Origin: Candidatus Kapaibacterium sp.
GTDB lineage: Bacteria; Bacteroidota; Ignavibacteria; Kapaibacteriales; UBA2268
Assembly (NCBI GenBank): GCA_026390695.1
Contig: JAPLFL010000086.1
Coordinates: forward strand, 1 to 42,711
Length of the DNA: 42,711 nt
Reading direction: 5' to 3'
Shown here piece by piece: positions 1 to 8,333 of the stretch. The translations under genes were made by a program, and so were the position numbers. Numbering within the stretch: position 1 is the stretch's first letter; the number at the start of each line of letters is the position of its first letter. The notes under the pieces are model-generated. The model was not told the DNA's origin, made no database searches, and saw only the letters and a program-made list of their open reading frames with translations.

Positions 1-34
1 AAATTTGTAATTTCAAAATGATCAAGCATCCCGT

Positions 35-436
35 TTGGAAGCATATATTTTATTATTTCTTTACTCATCTGTTCCCTTATTTGTTAATTTATACTTTACA
101 AAAATAACTCTTAATCCCCAAAAATTTGACATGACCCAAAATATCTTACCCATAGCAGATAGAGATGATCTTGAAGCTGACTGGGAGTTCAGACCAAATG
201 GCCATCCTGTATATCTATTTGGAGTTAAAGATTCATCTAAAGCAAGATTATCAACAATTAGCTGCTTAGAATATCAAAAAGCCAATTTAAAATTCCGAAG
301 TTTAATCGTGCATGAAGATTTTGAAAAACTTCCAAAAAAGGACAGATCAAGATTGACAAATGCTTGTGATAAACAATTCACTTCTCTTGATGAATTCAAA
401 AACCATACTTTTGAGTATTTGGAGAGAGAGAAATAG
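35..436 (+). CDS. Conserved hypothetical protein, probable C-terminal part or fragment
   Basis: The frame is open from position 11 (in-frame stop at 8-10). The first possible start is TTG at 35; the first ATG is at 131 and gives 101 residues. The last ~90 residues look like a real conserved domain: a HPVYLFGV strand, KARLSTISC, a KFRSLIVHEDFE block and a DKQFTSLDEF motif near the end. I tentatively associate this with the C-terminal part of DUF1828-like proteins, from memory only. The residues before ATG 131 are hydrophobic and do not look like the domain, so the gene may be truncated or frameshifted at its 5' end near the window edge. Its stop lies 3 bp from the stop of the convergent SNF2 gene. 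Function unknown. Confidence 0.5.
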   Translation: MEAYILLFLYSSVPLFVNLYFTKITLNPQKFDMTQNILPIADRDDLEADWEFRPNGHPVYLFGVKDSSKARLSTISCLEYQKANLKFRSLIVHEDFEKLPKKDRSRLTNACDKQFTSLDEFKNHTFEYLEREK

Positions 437-439
437 CCA

Positions 440-2956
440 TCATCCCCTCAGCATCTTCAAAAAAGCATCCAATACATCTACGGCTTTTTCGACAATTTTT
501 TCATCAGGAATAGGAATATTTAAACTCGTTTTTCCGGTTTTCTCATCTTTTTGTATGAATGACTTAACAATTTCCTTTGTTGAATTTGTATTTGAAAATG
601 TCTTGCTCAATTTTTGCAGAAAATCAATTCCACTTACAAATAATTCCTGAATATTTGGACCATCGGATTGAGCAGTACCCGCTACCAGCTCAGGCTCGTG
701 TTCTGTTAGAATCATTTCTTCCGGAATTTTTTCCTCAATTACAGCTTCTTGAACAACTTCAGTGACGACTTCTTCAACTTTCTCAATTATCACTTTTTCT
801 ACTTCGCCATAAGTCTCTATTTCCGTGATTTCATCTTCTGAAAATTCTTTCTTCTCAAAAGCTGGCTCGCTAAGATCCTCAACTACAGACATAATTTTCT
901 TAAATTTGCTGTCCTCCATAAACACTTGATCTTCACCATTATCCAGCACACCATCAAAAACAGATTGCTTGAAACTAAGCAAATGAAGAATTCGCTCCTC
1001 AATACTATCTTTTGTAATAAAATTAATTACTCTGACATGTTTTCCCTGACCCAGCCTATGGACGCGAGCAATTCTTTGCTCAAGTACGGCAGGATTCCAT
1101 GGTATGTCAAGATTTATTACAACATTTGCCGTTTGCAAATTTAGTCCAACTCCACCGGCATCAGTCGATAGAAAAACTTTAACATCAATGTCATTTGCGA
1201 AATTTGATAATAAATCTTTTCTTTTGGCGCTCGCAATTCCACCATGCAGATATTCAAACTTAACATTTATTTTTTCCAATTCCTTAGCTACTAATCGAGT
1301 CATTCTTTCCCACTGACTGAATATTACAACTTTTTCATCTTTATGCTCAAATATATCTTCAATTAAAACCATCAATTCATCAATTTTTGTATCAAAGCGA
1401 GTAGTTTGATCCAATATATAGGTACTATCACAAACCATACGCATACAACTCAATCCTACTAATAATTTTTTGCGGTCCGGTTCGGATAAAAACTTGTTAC
1501 GTTGCCATTTATGAACTAATTTGGCAACCATATCGGCATAATCATTATGAATATCCATCTGCTGCTCGGTTGCAGTTACGAAGTAATTTTTATCTATTCT
1601 TTCAGGCAATTGGAGCAACACATCTTCTTTTTTCCGACGAATCAAAATAGAATCCAAGGTCTTGGAAATTTCATGCAAATCATGATAACCAATAACTTTA
1701 CCATTATCATCCAAAGTCTGGTGCTTACTTAAAAATCTGAATAAAGCACCCAATTTATAACGATCGACAAACTCAACCAAAGAATGCAATTCATCAAGTC
1801 GATTTTCCAGTGGAGTGCCCGTCAATACCATCGCAAATTCACAATTTATTGATTTAACTGATTGTGCTGTTTTGGTTTTCCAATTTTTTATTCTTTGAGC
1901 TTCATCTAAAATTACAAGGTCAGGTGAAAGATTATTTATTGCACTTAAATCATTTTTGATAGAGTTGTAGCTTGTAATTTTATAAAAATCATTCGATTTA
2001 TATTGTTCCCAACGTTTATTCATCATCCCTTCAATAACGCAAACAGACCTGTTCGTGAATTTTTCAATTTCTGCTTTCCATTGATATTTCAATGAAGTAG
2101 GGCAAACAATTAACACTTTTTCCGCACTAAATTCATTTGCAAAAATCTCAGTCGCGGCAATTGCCTGGATTGTTTTCCCCAGCCCCATATCGTCTGCAAT
2201 CAGACATCTTCCTGATTTAGCAGCAAATAAAATTCCTTCCTTTTGGTAAGGATAAAGTTTAGCATTAATCAAATTATCAAGTTCAGCGCTTGAAATTCCG
2301 TTATTAAATTTATTCTCAATGAACTTAGCTCTTTTATTCCGGCCTCGGACTTCGATAATATAATCCACAGCATCATAATAACAGCGAAATTCGTTATCAA
2401 GTGAACAAATCTGCTTCTGAAATTCCTCAAATTTGTCATAAGCATCATTTTTTAGAAAATAATCAGAATCGAAATATTCAGTCGCTAACTCTTTGATTTT
2501 ATCATGATTATTTTCTCCTATTCTAAGATAAACTTTTCTTTCAGAACCATATTTTAAACTTATTGAAGAATAATATTGAATATTCCCATTCTTAAAAATG
2601 CTTATGAATTTTGAATCTCCATTGATCTTATGTAATATATATTCTATATGCTTACAAGTACCAAGCAGATTTACTTTAAAATCAGGGCAAGAACAGAAAT
2701 TCAAGCCCGGAACATCCGACCGAATTGCAACTTTATATGTCTTTTTACTGATCGGGTTAAAAATATTGAAATCTGAAAAAACCGGATTTTCGCTTAAATT
2801 CTCAATAACAAAATTCTGAGCGATTCCAAACTGCTTTCGCAAACCAGCTTGCCATTCATCCAAGGTCATATAATCAGGCTTATGATGATAAGGGATGAGT
2901 TTGTCATTTTTATCATAACCCTTAAATTTCAATATTTTACTTGCTCTTTTTTTCAT
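440..2956 (-). CDS. SWIM zinc finger-containing SNF2-family DNA-dependent ATPase/helicase
   Basis: An 838-residue SNF2/Rad54-type ATP-driven DNA translocase, presumably acting on protein-DNA complexes in transcription or repair. Visible order: a SWIM zinc finger at about residues 88-103 (C88, C90, C101, H103); the SNF2 N-terminal lobe with Walker A DDMGLGKT near 255 and a Walker B DEAQ box near 350; then the helicase C-terminal lobe with STDAGGVGLNLQ and the arginine-finger motif QRIARVHRLGQ. The last ~130 residues are a Glu/Val-rich low-complexity region and a short helical tail outside the motor. The ATG start gives the SWIM-first arrangement common for bacterial SNF2 proteins. It is monocistronic, with 220 bp to HyuA upstream. 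The partner and precise substrate cannot be read from the sequence. Confidence 0.93.
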   Translation of the reverse strand: MKKRASKILKFKGYDKNDKLIPYHHKPDYMTLDEWQAGLRKQFGIAQNFVIENLSENPVFSDFNIFNPISKKTYKVAIRSDVPGLNFCSCPDFKVNLLGTCKHIEYILHKINGDSKFISIFKNGNIQYYSSISLKYGSERKVYLRIGENNHDKIKELATEYFDSDYFLKNDAYDKFEEFQKQICSLDNEFRCYYDAVDYIIEVRGRNKRAKFIENKFNNGISSAELDNLINAKLYPYQKEGILFAAKSGRCLIADDMGLGKTIQAIAATEIFANEFSAEKVLIVCPTSLKYQWKAEIEKFTNRSVCVIEGMMNKRWEQYKSNDFYKITSYNSIKNDLSAINNLSPDLVILDEAQRIKNWKTKTAQSVKSINCEFAMVLTGTPLENRLDELHSLVEFVDRYKLGALFRFLSKHQTLDDNGKVIGYHDLHEISKTLDSILIRRKKEDVLLQLPERIDKNYFVTATEQQMDIHNDYADMVAKLVHKWQRNKFLSEPDRKKLLVGLSCMRMVCDSTYILDQTTRFDTKIDELMVLIEDIFEHKDEKVVIFSQWERMTRLVAKELEKINVKFEYLHGGIASAKRKDLLSNFANDIDVKVFLSTDAGGVGLNLQTANVVINLDIPWNPAVLEQRIARVHRLGQGKHVRVINFITKDSIEERILHLLSFKQSVFDGVLDNGEDQVFMEDSKFKKIMSVVEDLSEPAFEKKEFSEDEITEIETYGEVEKVIIEKVEEVVTEVVQEAVIEEKIPEEMILTEHEPELVAGTAQSDGPNIQELFVSGIDFLQKLSKTFSNTNSTKEIVKSFIQKDEKTGKTSLNIPIPDEKIVEKAVDVLDAFLKMLRG

Positions 2957-3176
2957 TGTAGAAATAACTTATTATTAAATGGATCATCTATCTTATTTTA
3001 AAACTCCATAAGATAATTTTTAGGGATTTATTTCGTAATTTCTTTTAAGATGTTTTTTTTTTAGAATTTAGCCCTTGAAATTTTTTTTGGTTAAAGCGCG
3101 ATAAGTGAAACCAAATCTTGATTTTTTTATTTTTTCTATATTTATGATTATTTAAATTTGATTCAGTCTTATAACT

Positions 3177-5312
3177 TTATTCAATTGAACTTATATTAAT
3201 AACTTTCTTATCATAGACTAAAAACGAGCCATATTCATCCATAATACAGTTCCATGAATCACTTACGAAGATTGATGTATTAACTTTTTCAATTATTGCA
3301 GGTCCAACAATTTCTTGTTTGACAATTTGCATATCTCCATTATAAACTGGTATTTCGACCATTGTATCACGTTCTGGAATGAAAACAGAACGAAGACCTT
3401 TGTAAGAATAATCAAGTGATACGTGCATTTCATTATCAGATAATAATTTAGGTTTATCTATTTTACCAGTGCAGCGCAAACGAATATTTATTGATTCTAT
3501 ATCGGCTCCTTCACGTAAAGAATAACCAAATAGTCGGTTATGCTCATCGTGAAATAAATTTGCAATACTATCAAGATTTCCTGTTACAATATTTTCCCAG
3601 CCAACATTTAACTGAACTTCGTGATATTGTCCGATATAGCGCAAATCCATGATTGCCTGATATTCAATATTATCGGCACTAATTCCTTCGGATAAAAGAG
3701 TTTGAAAGCCTTTGCCTTTCATTTGATTGAAGGCAGACAATAATTCGGATTTTTGATTATTTTCACTAACTCGAAATTTTTGCTTCATATCTGAAAATGA
3801 ACGCATAAATGAAGTTATATAATCATGCTTCAAATCCCCTAATAACATTCCGGCTGCACAGAAAATCGAAGCAGTTCCTGGCACCATAAACATAGATATT
3901 TCAAGCTCTTTACAGATTTCACATGCATGAACTGCCCCCGCACCTCCAGCAACGATAAATAAATACTCACGTGGGTCAAATCCTTTTTCTATCGAGACTT
4001 GGCGTACTCCCTGCGCCATATTGGAATTTATTATCTTATACATTCCGGCTGCGGTTTGTATGACTGACAGACTAAGCTCTTTTGCCAATCCATTTTTTAT
4101 TATATCAAAAGTTTTCTGATAATTGAGTTTCATCTTTCCACCAAGGAAATAATCTGCATTCAAATAGCCCAACATAAGATTTGCATCTGTACAGGCTGGT
4201 ACTTCACCACCTTTATCGTAACAAATCGGACCAGGTGATGCTCCTGCGCTTTGAGGACCCATTTGAAGCAGTCCACCCTTATTAATCCAGCCTATGGATC
4301 CTCCACCGGCTCCAATGGTAACAATATCGAGTGATGGTAATGCAACTTTATAACGATTAATTTCACCTTCGGTGCCCATAAGGCATTGATTATTCACAAC
4401 TAAAGCAGCATCGAAACTTGTGCCACCCATATCAACTGTAATACAATTTGATTTACCAAGAAGATTTGAATAAAAAACACCGGCTGTGGGTGCTGCCGCT
4501 GGCCCGGAAAGGACTGTTACGGCAGGAGTCATCTTAACAACATCTGGACTGACAACACCGCCATTGGACTGCATTATTAGCAATTTACCATTGAAGTCTA
4601 TCGAATCCAATTTTGAAGTAAGATTGTTTAGATAATCTGTTACTACCGGTCCGATATAGGCATTCACAGCAGTTGTACTTACCCTTTCATAAAATCTTAT
4701 TGAAGGTAATACATCTTTTGAGGCAGTGACAAAACAGTCAGGGAACTCATTTTTAACAAAATCAAGTGCTTGAACTTCGTGGCTATTGTTAATAAAAGAA
4801 TTCATAAAACAGATAGCAATTGCTCTAACTTTTTCTTCTTTGAATTTATTGCAAATTTGGTTTAATTCATTTATATCTAATGTTTTAAGAATATTTCCAT
4901 CTGTATCGGTTCTTTCATCGACAGTAAGTCTCAAATACCTAGGAACCAAGGGAATTACATTTCGATAATGATTATTGTATTGTTCTTCGCGAACTCCACG
5001 TCTCATTTCAAGTGCATCGCGAAAACCTTTGGTGGTGATAAGCCCTGTTTTGGCTCCTTTGAGAGTTAAAAGAGCATTTGTTGCAACAGTAGTTCCATGA
5101 ACAATAGTGTCAATAGAATTTATTAAATCGGAGAGGTTTAATCCAATAATATCTGATATATCACTTATTCCGGACAATACTGCAATTGATGGATCAGATG
5201 GTGAAGATAAAGTTTTATGAACTGTTGTTTTACCAGCAGATGAAATCAAAATAAAATCAGTAAAAGTTCCACCTACATCAATTCCGAGTTTATATTTAAT
5301 CGAATGATTCAT
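3177..5312 (-). CDS. HyuA-type hydantoinase/oxoprolinase family (ASKHA-fold) protein
   Basis: A 711-residue member of the N-methylhydantoinase A / 5-oxoprolinase / acetone carboxylase beta family, which uses ATP to activate a carbonyl substrate. The N-terminus has the ASKHA phosphate-binding signature GIDVGGTFTDF (residues ~9-19). HGTTVATNALL follows near 70, then VTVLSGPAAAPTAG and the second phosphate/adenosine region ITVDMGGTSFDAAL, and finally the domain ending GPAIIEKVNTSIFV. Length fits HyuA alone. No HyuB partner is present, although most characterised enzymes of this family need one. The ATG follows an AGGGAAAAA ribosome site only 12 bp after the stop of the half-dehydratase gene, so the two are co-transcribed. 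Substrate unknown. Confidence 0.88.
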   Translation of the reverse strand: MNHSIKYKLGIDVGGTFTDFILISSAGKTTVHKTLSSPSDPSIAVLSGISDISDIIGLNLSDLINSIDTIVHGTTVATNALLTLKGAKTGLITTKGFRDALEMRRGVREEQYNNHYRNVIPLVPRYLRLTVDERTDTDGNILKTLDINELNQICNKFKEEKVRAIAICFMNSFINNSHEVQALDFVKNEFPDCFVTASKDVLPSIRFYERVSTTAVNAYIGPVVTDYLNNLTSKLDSIDFNGKLLIMQSNGGVVSPDVVKMTPAVTVLSGPAAAPTAGVFYSNLLGKSNCITVDMGGTSFDAALVVNNQCLMGTEGEINRYKVALPSLDIVTIGAGGGSIGWINKGGLLQMGPQSAGASPGPICYDKGGEVPACTDANLMLGYLNADYFLGGKMKLNYQKTFDIIKNGLAKELSLSVIQTAAGMYKIINSNMAQGVRQVSIEKGFDPREYLFIVAGGAGAVHACEICKELEISMFMVPGTASIFCAAGMLLGDLKHDYITSFMRSFSDMKQKFRVSENNQKSELLSAFNQMKGKGFQTLLSEGISADNIEYQAIMDLRYIGQYHEVQLNVGWENIVTGNLDSIANLFHDEHNRLFGYSLREGADIESINIRLRCTGKIDKPKLLSDNEMHVSLDYSYKGLRSVFIPERDTMVEIPVYNGDMQIVKQEIVGPAIIEKVNTSIFVSDSWNCIMDEYGSFLVYDKKVINISSIE

Positions 5313-5324
5313 TTTTTCCCTTTG

Positions 5325-6071
5325 TTAGCAGTAAGCACCTGAATATAATTTGAATAATTTCTCATCTCGCGAATCGGAATTATCAAATAGAGTAATTATA
5401 TTTTCTAAAATTTCATTGTGCTTTTCAATTGGTATCATAAGACCAGCCAAGACTGTATAATATAGATCCTCTTGAGAGATTATATCTTTATTTTGCATTC
5501 TCAAAGCGTAAATATTCTCTGTAAGTCTTAGATTTTCTTTAAATAATTGAATTGAATGATTCAGATTAGTTGAAGTGATTTCAACATTATTGATTTTATT
5601 AATTTCACGTAAAATATCCAACACAAAATTATGATTTAAAATATCACCGATAATCGTTTGAAAATACTGGGGAAAATTTATATATTTAATAAATTTTATA
5701 CTTTCATTACTTTTATTAAGTGATTGATCATTTAATAAATGACCACACATAGATGGAAGTATAAATCCATCAAAATCCTCAATAGTTGATGACTGGCAGA
5801 CTTGAAAAAAGCCATCGAATAAATTGCAATTATAATTTGTTGAGTTATCCTTATCAGAATATTCACTATATTTAGGATACTTTGTTTCATCGCTTATTAA
5901 GCCTACTGCAAGACCATTAACTGCGTGGATTATTTCACGAGGAAAATAATTTGGAACAATTCCAACGAGAACTCTGTTTTCACCTTCATTTTTCCAATTT
6001 TTTGCAAGAGTCAAATTTTTATCAAAAACAATGCTTTTACAGAAATCGAAAATATCTTTTAAATTATTCAT
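5325..6071 (-). CDS. Half-length 2-hydroxyacyl-CoA dehydratase/benzoyl-CoA reductase (HgdB/BcrC)-like protein
   Basis: The product (248 residues from ATG 6071; a GTG at 6080 would add three) resembles the first half of HgdB/BcrC subunits, which bind a 4Fe-4S cluster and perform radical dehydration or reduction of acyl-CoA. Supporting features are VGIVPNYFPREIIHAVNG, matching the family's first Rossmann strand and helix, and FDGFILPSMCGHL, matching the strand that ends in a cluster cysteine. The helical insert LRLTENIYALR is followed by a second helical segment. The chain stops right after KLFKLYSGAYC, the strand that normally opens the second domain; family members usually have ~380-430 residues. 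It lies between the LRR gene and HyuA. It may be a relic, or one half of a heteromer. Family call moderate, function unknown. Confidence 0.62.
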   Translation of the reverse strand: MNNLKDIFDFCKSIVFDKNLTLAKNWKNEGENRVLVGIVPNYFPREIIHAVNGLAVGLISDETKYPKYSEYSDKDNSTNYNCNLFDGFFQVCQSSTIEDFDGFILPSMCGHLLNDQSLNKSNESIKFIKYINFPQYFQTIIGDILNHNFVLDILREINKINNVEITSTNLNHSIQLFKENLRLTENIYALRMQNKDIISQEDLYYTVLAGLMIPIEKHNEILENIITLFDNSDSRDEKLFKLYSGAYC

Positions 6072-6101
6072 TTTATACACTTTATAATAGTTGTTAAATT
6101 T

Positions 6102-6932
6102 TTACCAATCAATAGTTATATTTGGGAAAATTTCAATAATTCTTTCTTTTTCGTTCAATCCAAAATTATTTGAAGTTAAATCCATATAACTTAAATTCTT
6201 AAGATCTCCTATTCTATCTGGAAGTTTGCTTATATAATTTTTACCAAGAAAAAGATAATCAAGTTGTTCAAGATCGCAAATAGAATCAGGAATACTTTGC
6301 AAATTAGTATCCCTAAGATCAAGTTTTTTTAATTTCTTGAGGTTCCCAATTAAATCTGGCAATAATTTCAGTGGATTACGATCAATGGCTAACTGTTCGA
6401 GATTTTCCAAAAGACAGATATTTACAGGGAGAATTTCAATATCGTTATCACTTAATGAAAGTTGTTTCAAATAGATAAGATCAATTACTCTCTCAGAAAA
6501 AATAGTTATATTATTAGATTCGAGCCCTAAATATTCAAGTTTATTCAAGTCAAAAAGGGTTTCGGGCAGTAAATTCAGATTATTACCTTTCAAAATCAGA
6601 TATTGTAAATTCTGAAGTCTTCCAAAATCTTTATCAAGAGAAATAATTTCATTTTTGTATAAACTTAAATATTTCAATTTAGAAAGATTGAGGAAACTCA
6701 ACGGAAGAAATTCCAAAAGGTTTTTTTGAAGATCAAGCCATTCAAGATTTTGAAGATTCCCGAAATTACTGGGTAACTCTTCAAGCTGGTTATCACTAAG
6801 ATTCAACTTTTTAAGGTTCCTTAAATCACAAATTTTCTTTGGAAGTTCATCAATATCTTTAAATGATAAATCAAGCATTTCAACCAGGATAGGATCTGAA
6901 AAAGCATTTTCTAATGAAGTAAAAATTTTCAT
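6102..6932 (-). CDS. Leucine-rich repeat protein
   Basis: A 276-residue protein made almost wholly of ~11 leucine-rich repeats of 23 residues, with the bacterial/plant intracellular consensus LxxLxxLxLxxNxLxxLPxx. Examples are LKKLNLSDNQLEELPSNFGN and LEWLDLQKNLLEFLP. No signal peptide, membrane segment or sorting domain is visible, so it is probably cytoplasmic and a protein-binding scaffold. It starts with ATG AAA ATT and is the first gene of a leftward operon. The half-dehydratase gene begins about 30 bp after its stop and HyuA follows. Being co-transcribed with metabolic proteins is unusual for LRR proteins and could mean that it holds that complex together, but this is inference. Confidence 0.9.
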   Translation of the reverse strand: MKIFTSLENAFSDPILVEMLDLSFKDIDELPKKICDLRNLKKLNLSDNQLEELPSNFGNLQNLEWLDLQKNLLEFLPLSFLNLSKLKYLSLYKNEIISLDKDFGRLQNLQYLILKGNNLNLLPETLFDLNKLEYLGLESNNITIFSERVIDLIYLKQLSLSDNDIEILPVNICLLENLEQLAIDRNPLKLLPDLIGNLKKLKKLDLRDTNLQSIPDSICDLEQLDYLFLGKNYISKLPDRIGDLKNLSYMDLTSNNFGLNEKERIIEIFPNITIDW

Positions 6933-7100
6933 AATTATTATATTAAATTAACAGAAACAAAACTTTCAACAAAATGAACATAAACTTAGCAAATAATTTG
7001 ATCTTTGTAATTTTCTCAATTTTGTAATTTCATTGTAAAAATGAGTTGTTATTAAGGGTTAATTAATGTAACTTTGAGCACTCTCCAAAAGCTCTTTTTC

Positions 7101-7171
7101 TCTCATTCTGTACTTGTTTAAGAATCTAAAATTCCTTCCCGAGAGATCCTTCACTTTATTCATGGTGACAT
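7101..7171. repeat. Decayed ~70-bp interspersed inverted repeat
   Basis: The stretch begins CTCATTCTG, contains AAGAATCT and AGAGATCCTTCAC in its middle, and ends CATGGTGACA. The two ends are imperfect inverted complements. This pattern resembles a widespread class of ~70-bp palindromic intergenic repeats (CATTCTG...AAGAATCT...AGATCCTTC...GGATGACA), here much mutated. It fills the middle of the 299-bp gap between the LRR operon and the ferredoxin gene. Family assignment is from pattern memory, not from a search. Confidence 0.45.
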
Positions 7172-7231
7172 TTTTGAGCTTTTAACCTTAACTTTACAAT
7201 CTTGATGAACTTTACAAACTTTATAAACTTA

Positions 7232-7405
7232 TCAGGGAAGGTAAATGGCTCCTTCCGGGCACTCATCCACACAGGCGCCGCATTCCTCACACAATGCTTC
7301 TTCAATTTTGGCTTTACCATTCACCATTGAAATAACTTCCGGTGGACAAGATTCAAGGCAATCTTCACAGCCTGTACATTCGTCTAATTTAATTTTTGGG
7401 ATCAT
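7232..7405 (-). CDS. 2[4Fe-4S] bacterial-type ferredoxin
   Basis: A 57-residue low-potential electron carrier with two cluster motifs. The first is CTGCEDCLESCPP and the second CEECGACVDECPEGAIYLP, giving the eight cysteines for two cubane clusters. The ATG at 7403-7405 overlaps the TGA of the upstream gene (ATGA), so translation is coupled. The frame can be extended upstream, but the MIPKIKLDECTG start is the natural ferredoxin N-terminus. It probably passes electrons to a partner encoded nearby. In acyl-CoA dehydratase and reductase systems such ferredoxins feed the activator, which would fit the HgdB-like gene at 5.3-6.1 kb, though that link is inferred from position. Confidence 0.92.
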   Translation of the reverse strand: MIPKIKLDECTGCEDCLESCPPEVISMVNGKAKIEEALCEECGACVDECPEGAIYLP

Positions 7406-7899
7406 TGCTCTATCCAGATTCTTCTCAAACAACAGTCATCGCCGTCAGGAAGAGAATTAGTTGTCTCAATGCGCACATTGGTAGCTAATTTCTCGTTCAT
7501 AAATTCTACAGTTTTAAAATACCAATTATCGCATCCAGGGCGATCTTCTGCCAATAAACCGAGATTTTTATGCCAATCGAACCATGGGCAGCCATCATGA
7601 CGGACAAAATATTCATCTACTCCGTCACCTTTTATTAATTTTGCATCTTCACCCATAGTTATACTACTTTTTACTACTGATTCAGCTATTTGCATTGGCA
7701 GCGATTTATCTTTATCAAGCATCTTTAGATAGGCATTAGCAGTATCTCTTGCAGAAACTTCCCACATTTTATTAACAATTTCAGTAGTATCAAGTTCAGG
7801 TACTAATTGTCTGCATGCTTCTCTCCATGCAAAATGCTGAGCACGGGCTATTCCGCAAAGAATTTTAAACTTTTTTTCGATTGGTATTTCAATTGCCAT
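7402..7899 (-). CDS. Conserved GDDCC-motif protein, possibly L-2-amino-thiazoline-4-carboxylate hydrolase-like
   Basis: A 165-residue soluble protein starting at ATG 7899 (a TTG two codons earlier is less likely). The N-terminal half is helical and charged. The C-terminal half has CPWFDWHKNLG, then DRPGCDNWYFK and the motif LPDGDDCCLRR at the end. A cysteine in the middle followed by a terminal GDDCC..R motif is what I recall for the ATC-hydrolase-like family (PF14196), which also turns up beside redox and acyl-CoA genes. It overlaps the ferredoxin gene by 4 bp, which suggests that the two proteins work together. The cysteines could bind metal or be catalytic. Family assignment is tentative and no reaction is claimed. 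Confidence 0.55.
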   Translation of the reverse strand: MAIEIPIEKKFKILCGIARAQHFAWREACRQLVPELDTTEIVNKMWEVSARDTANAYLKMLDKDKSLPMQIAESVVKSSITMGEDAKLIKGDGVDEYFVRHDGCPWFDWHKNLGLLAEDRPGCDNWYFKTVEFMNEKLATNVRIETTNSLPDGDDCCLRRIWIEQ

Positions 7900-8085
7900 A
7901 AACAAAAAACTCCATAAAATTTAAGAAAAAAATTGATTCATACAAATTTAAGAAAAACCATCTGTTTATGCAATGTTTTTGTTCGTTTGTTAAATTTCCT
8001 TTTAGTATGTTTTAAAAATATACTTCCTGTTTAAGGCTTTGTTTTAAAAAATATCCAAATAAATTGTATAAACTTGAAATTAAGA

Positions 8086-8154
8086 GTCATTCACGCGCAT
8101 GAGACTGTGTGAAAACTACCTTTTCTTGTCCATTCCTGCATTCGCAGAAATGAT
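8086..8154. repeat. Decayed copy of the 69-bp quasi-palindromic repeat
   Basis: The segment starts GTCATTCACGCGCATGAG and ends ATTCCTGCATTCGCAGAAATG followed by AT. It has exactly the same 69-bp length and the same end sequences as the units at 22.3-24.0 kb (GTCATTCCCGCGCATGCG ... TTCCTGCCTTCGCAGG). The middle has lost the GGAATCCCC/GGGGATTCC arms. It is an old, isolated copy. Confidence 0.75.
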
Positions 8155-8220
8155 AGAAAAAAAACTTCATTAAAAAATTTCTTTTGACTGAAAGATTGTT
8201 TTAGGAACAGATACTAAGCA

Positions 8221-8254
8221 TTTGTGATTATCACAAAAAGAATTTCGATATAAT
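8221..8254 (+). promoter_or_regulatory. Palindromic operator candidate plus -10 box upstream of the CoA-transferase gene
   Basis: TTTGTGATTATCACAAA at 8221-8237 is a perfect 17-bp palindrome built from TGTGA half-sites, the half-site recognised by CRP/FNR-type regulators, but with a 3-bp centre instead of the usual 6 (CRP) or 4 (FNR-type). A TATAAT hexamer follows at 8249-8254, about 80 bp before the ATG. A protein bound to the palindrome would sit over the -35 region. No sequence-based proof of the regulator is possible. Confidence 0.4.
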
Positions 8255-8333
8255 CTTATTCCCAATAGTATATTTTATCTTAAATTGCATTCTTTGTGAA
8301 TTTTAAACAATAATTTATTAAATATTAATTCTT

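Larger units (their letters stand above)
7906..8333. other. 428-bp divergent intergenic region between the GDDCC gene and the CoA-transferase
   Basis: No gene is seen here. It holds a decayed copy of the 69-bp quasi-palindrome (8086-8154), then a 17-bp perfect palindrome (8221-8237) and a TATAAT box (8249-8254) pointing towards the CoA-transferase. The rest is AT-rich. As both flanking genes start outward from it, it must contain two promoters. Confidence 0.6.

Noticed and set aside
3083-3140. TTTGGTT/AACCAAA hairpin as terminator after HyuA or for the SNF2 gene
   Set aside because: The stem has only 7 AT-rich pairs with a 16-base loop, and the T run follows on the plus strand, where no gene ends. 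Both flanking genes are on the minus strand.
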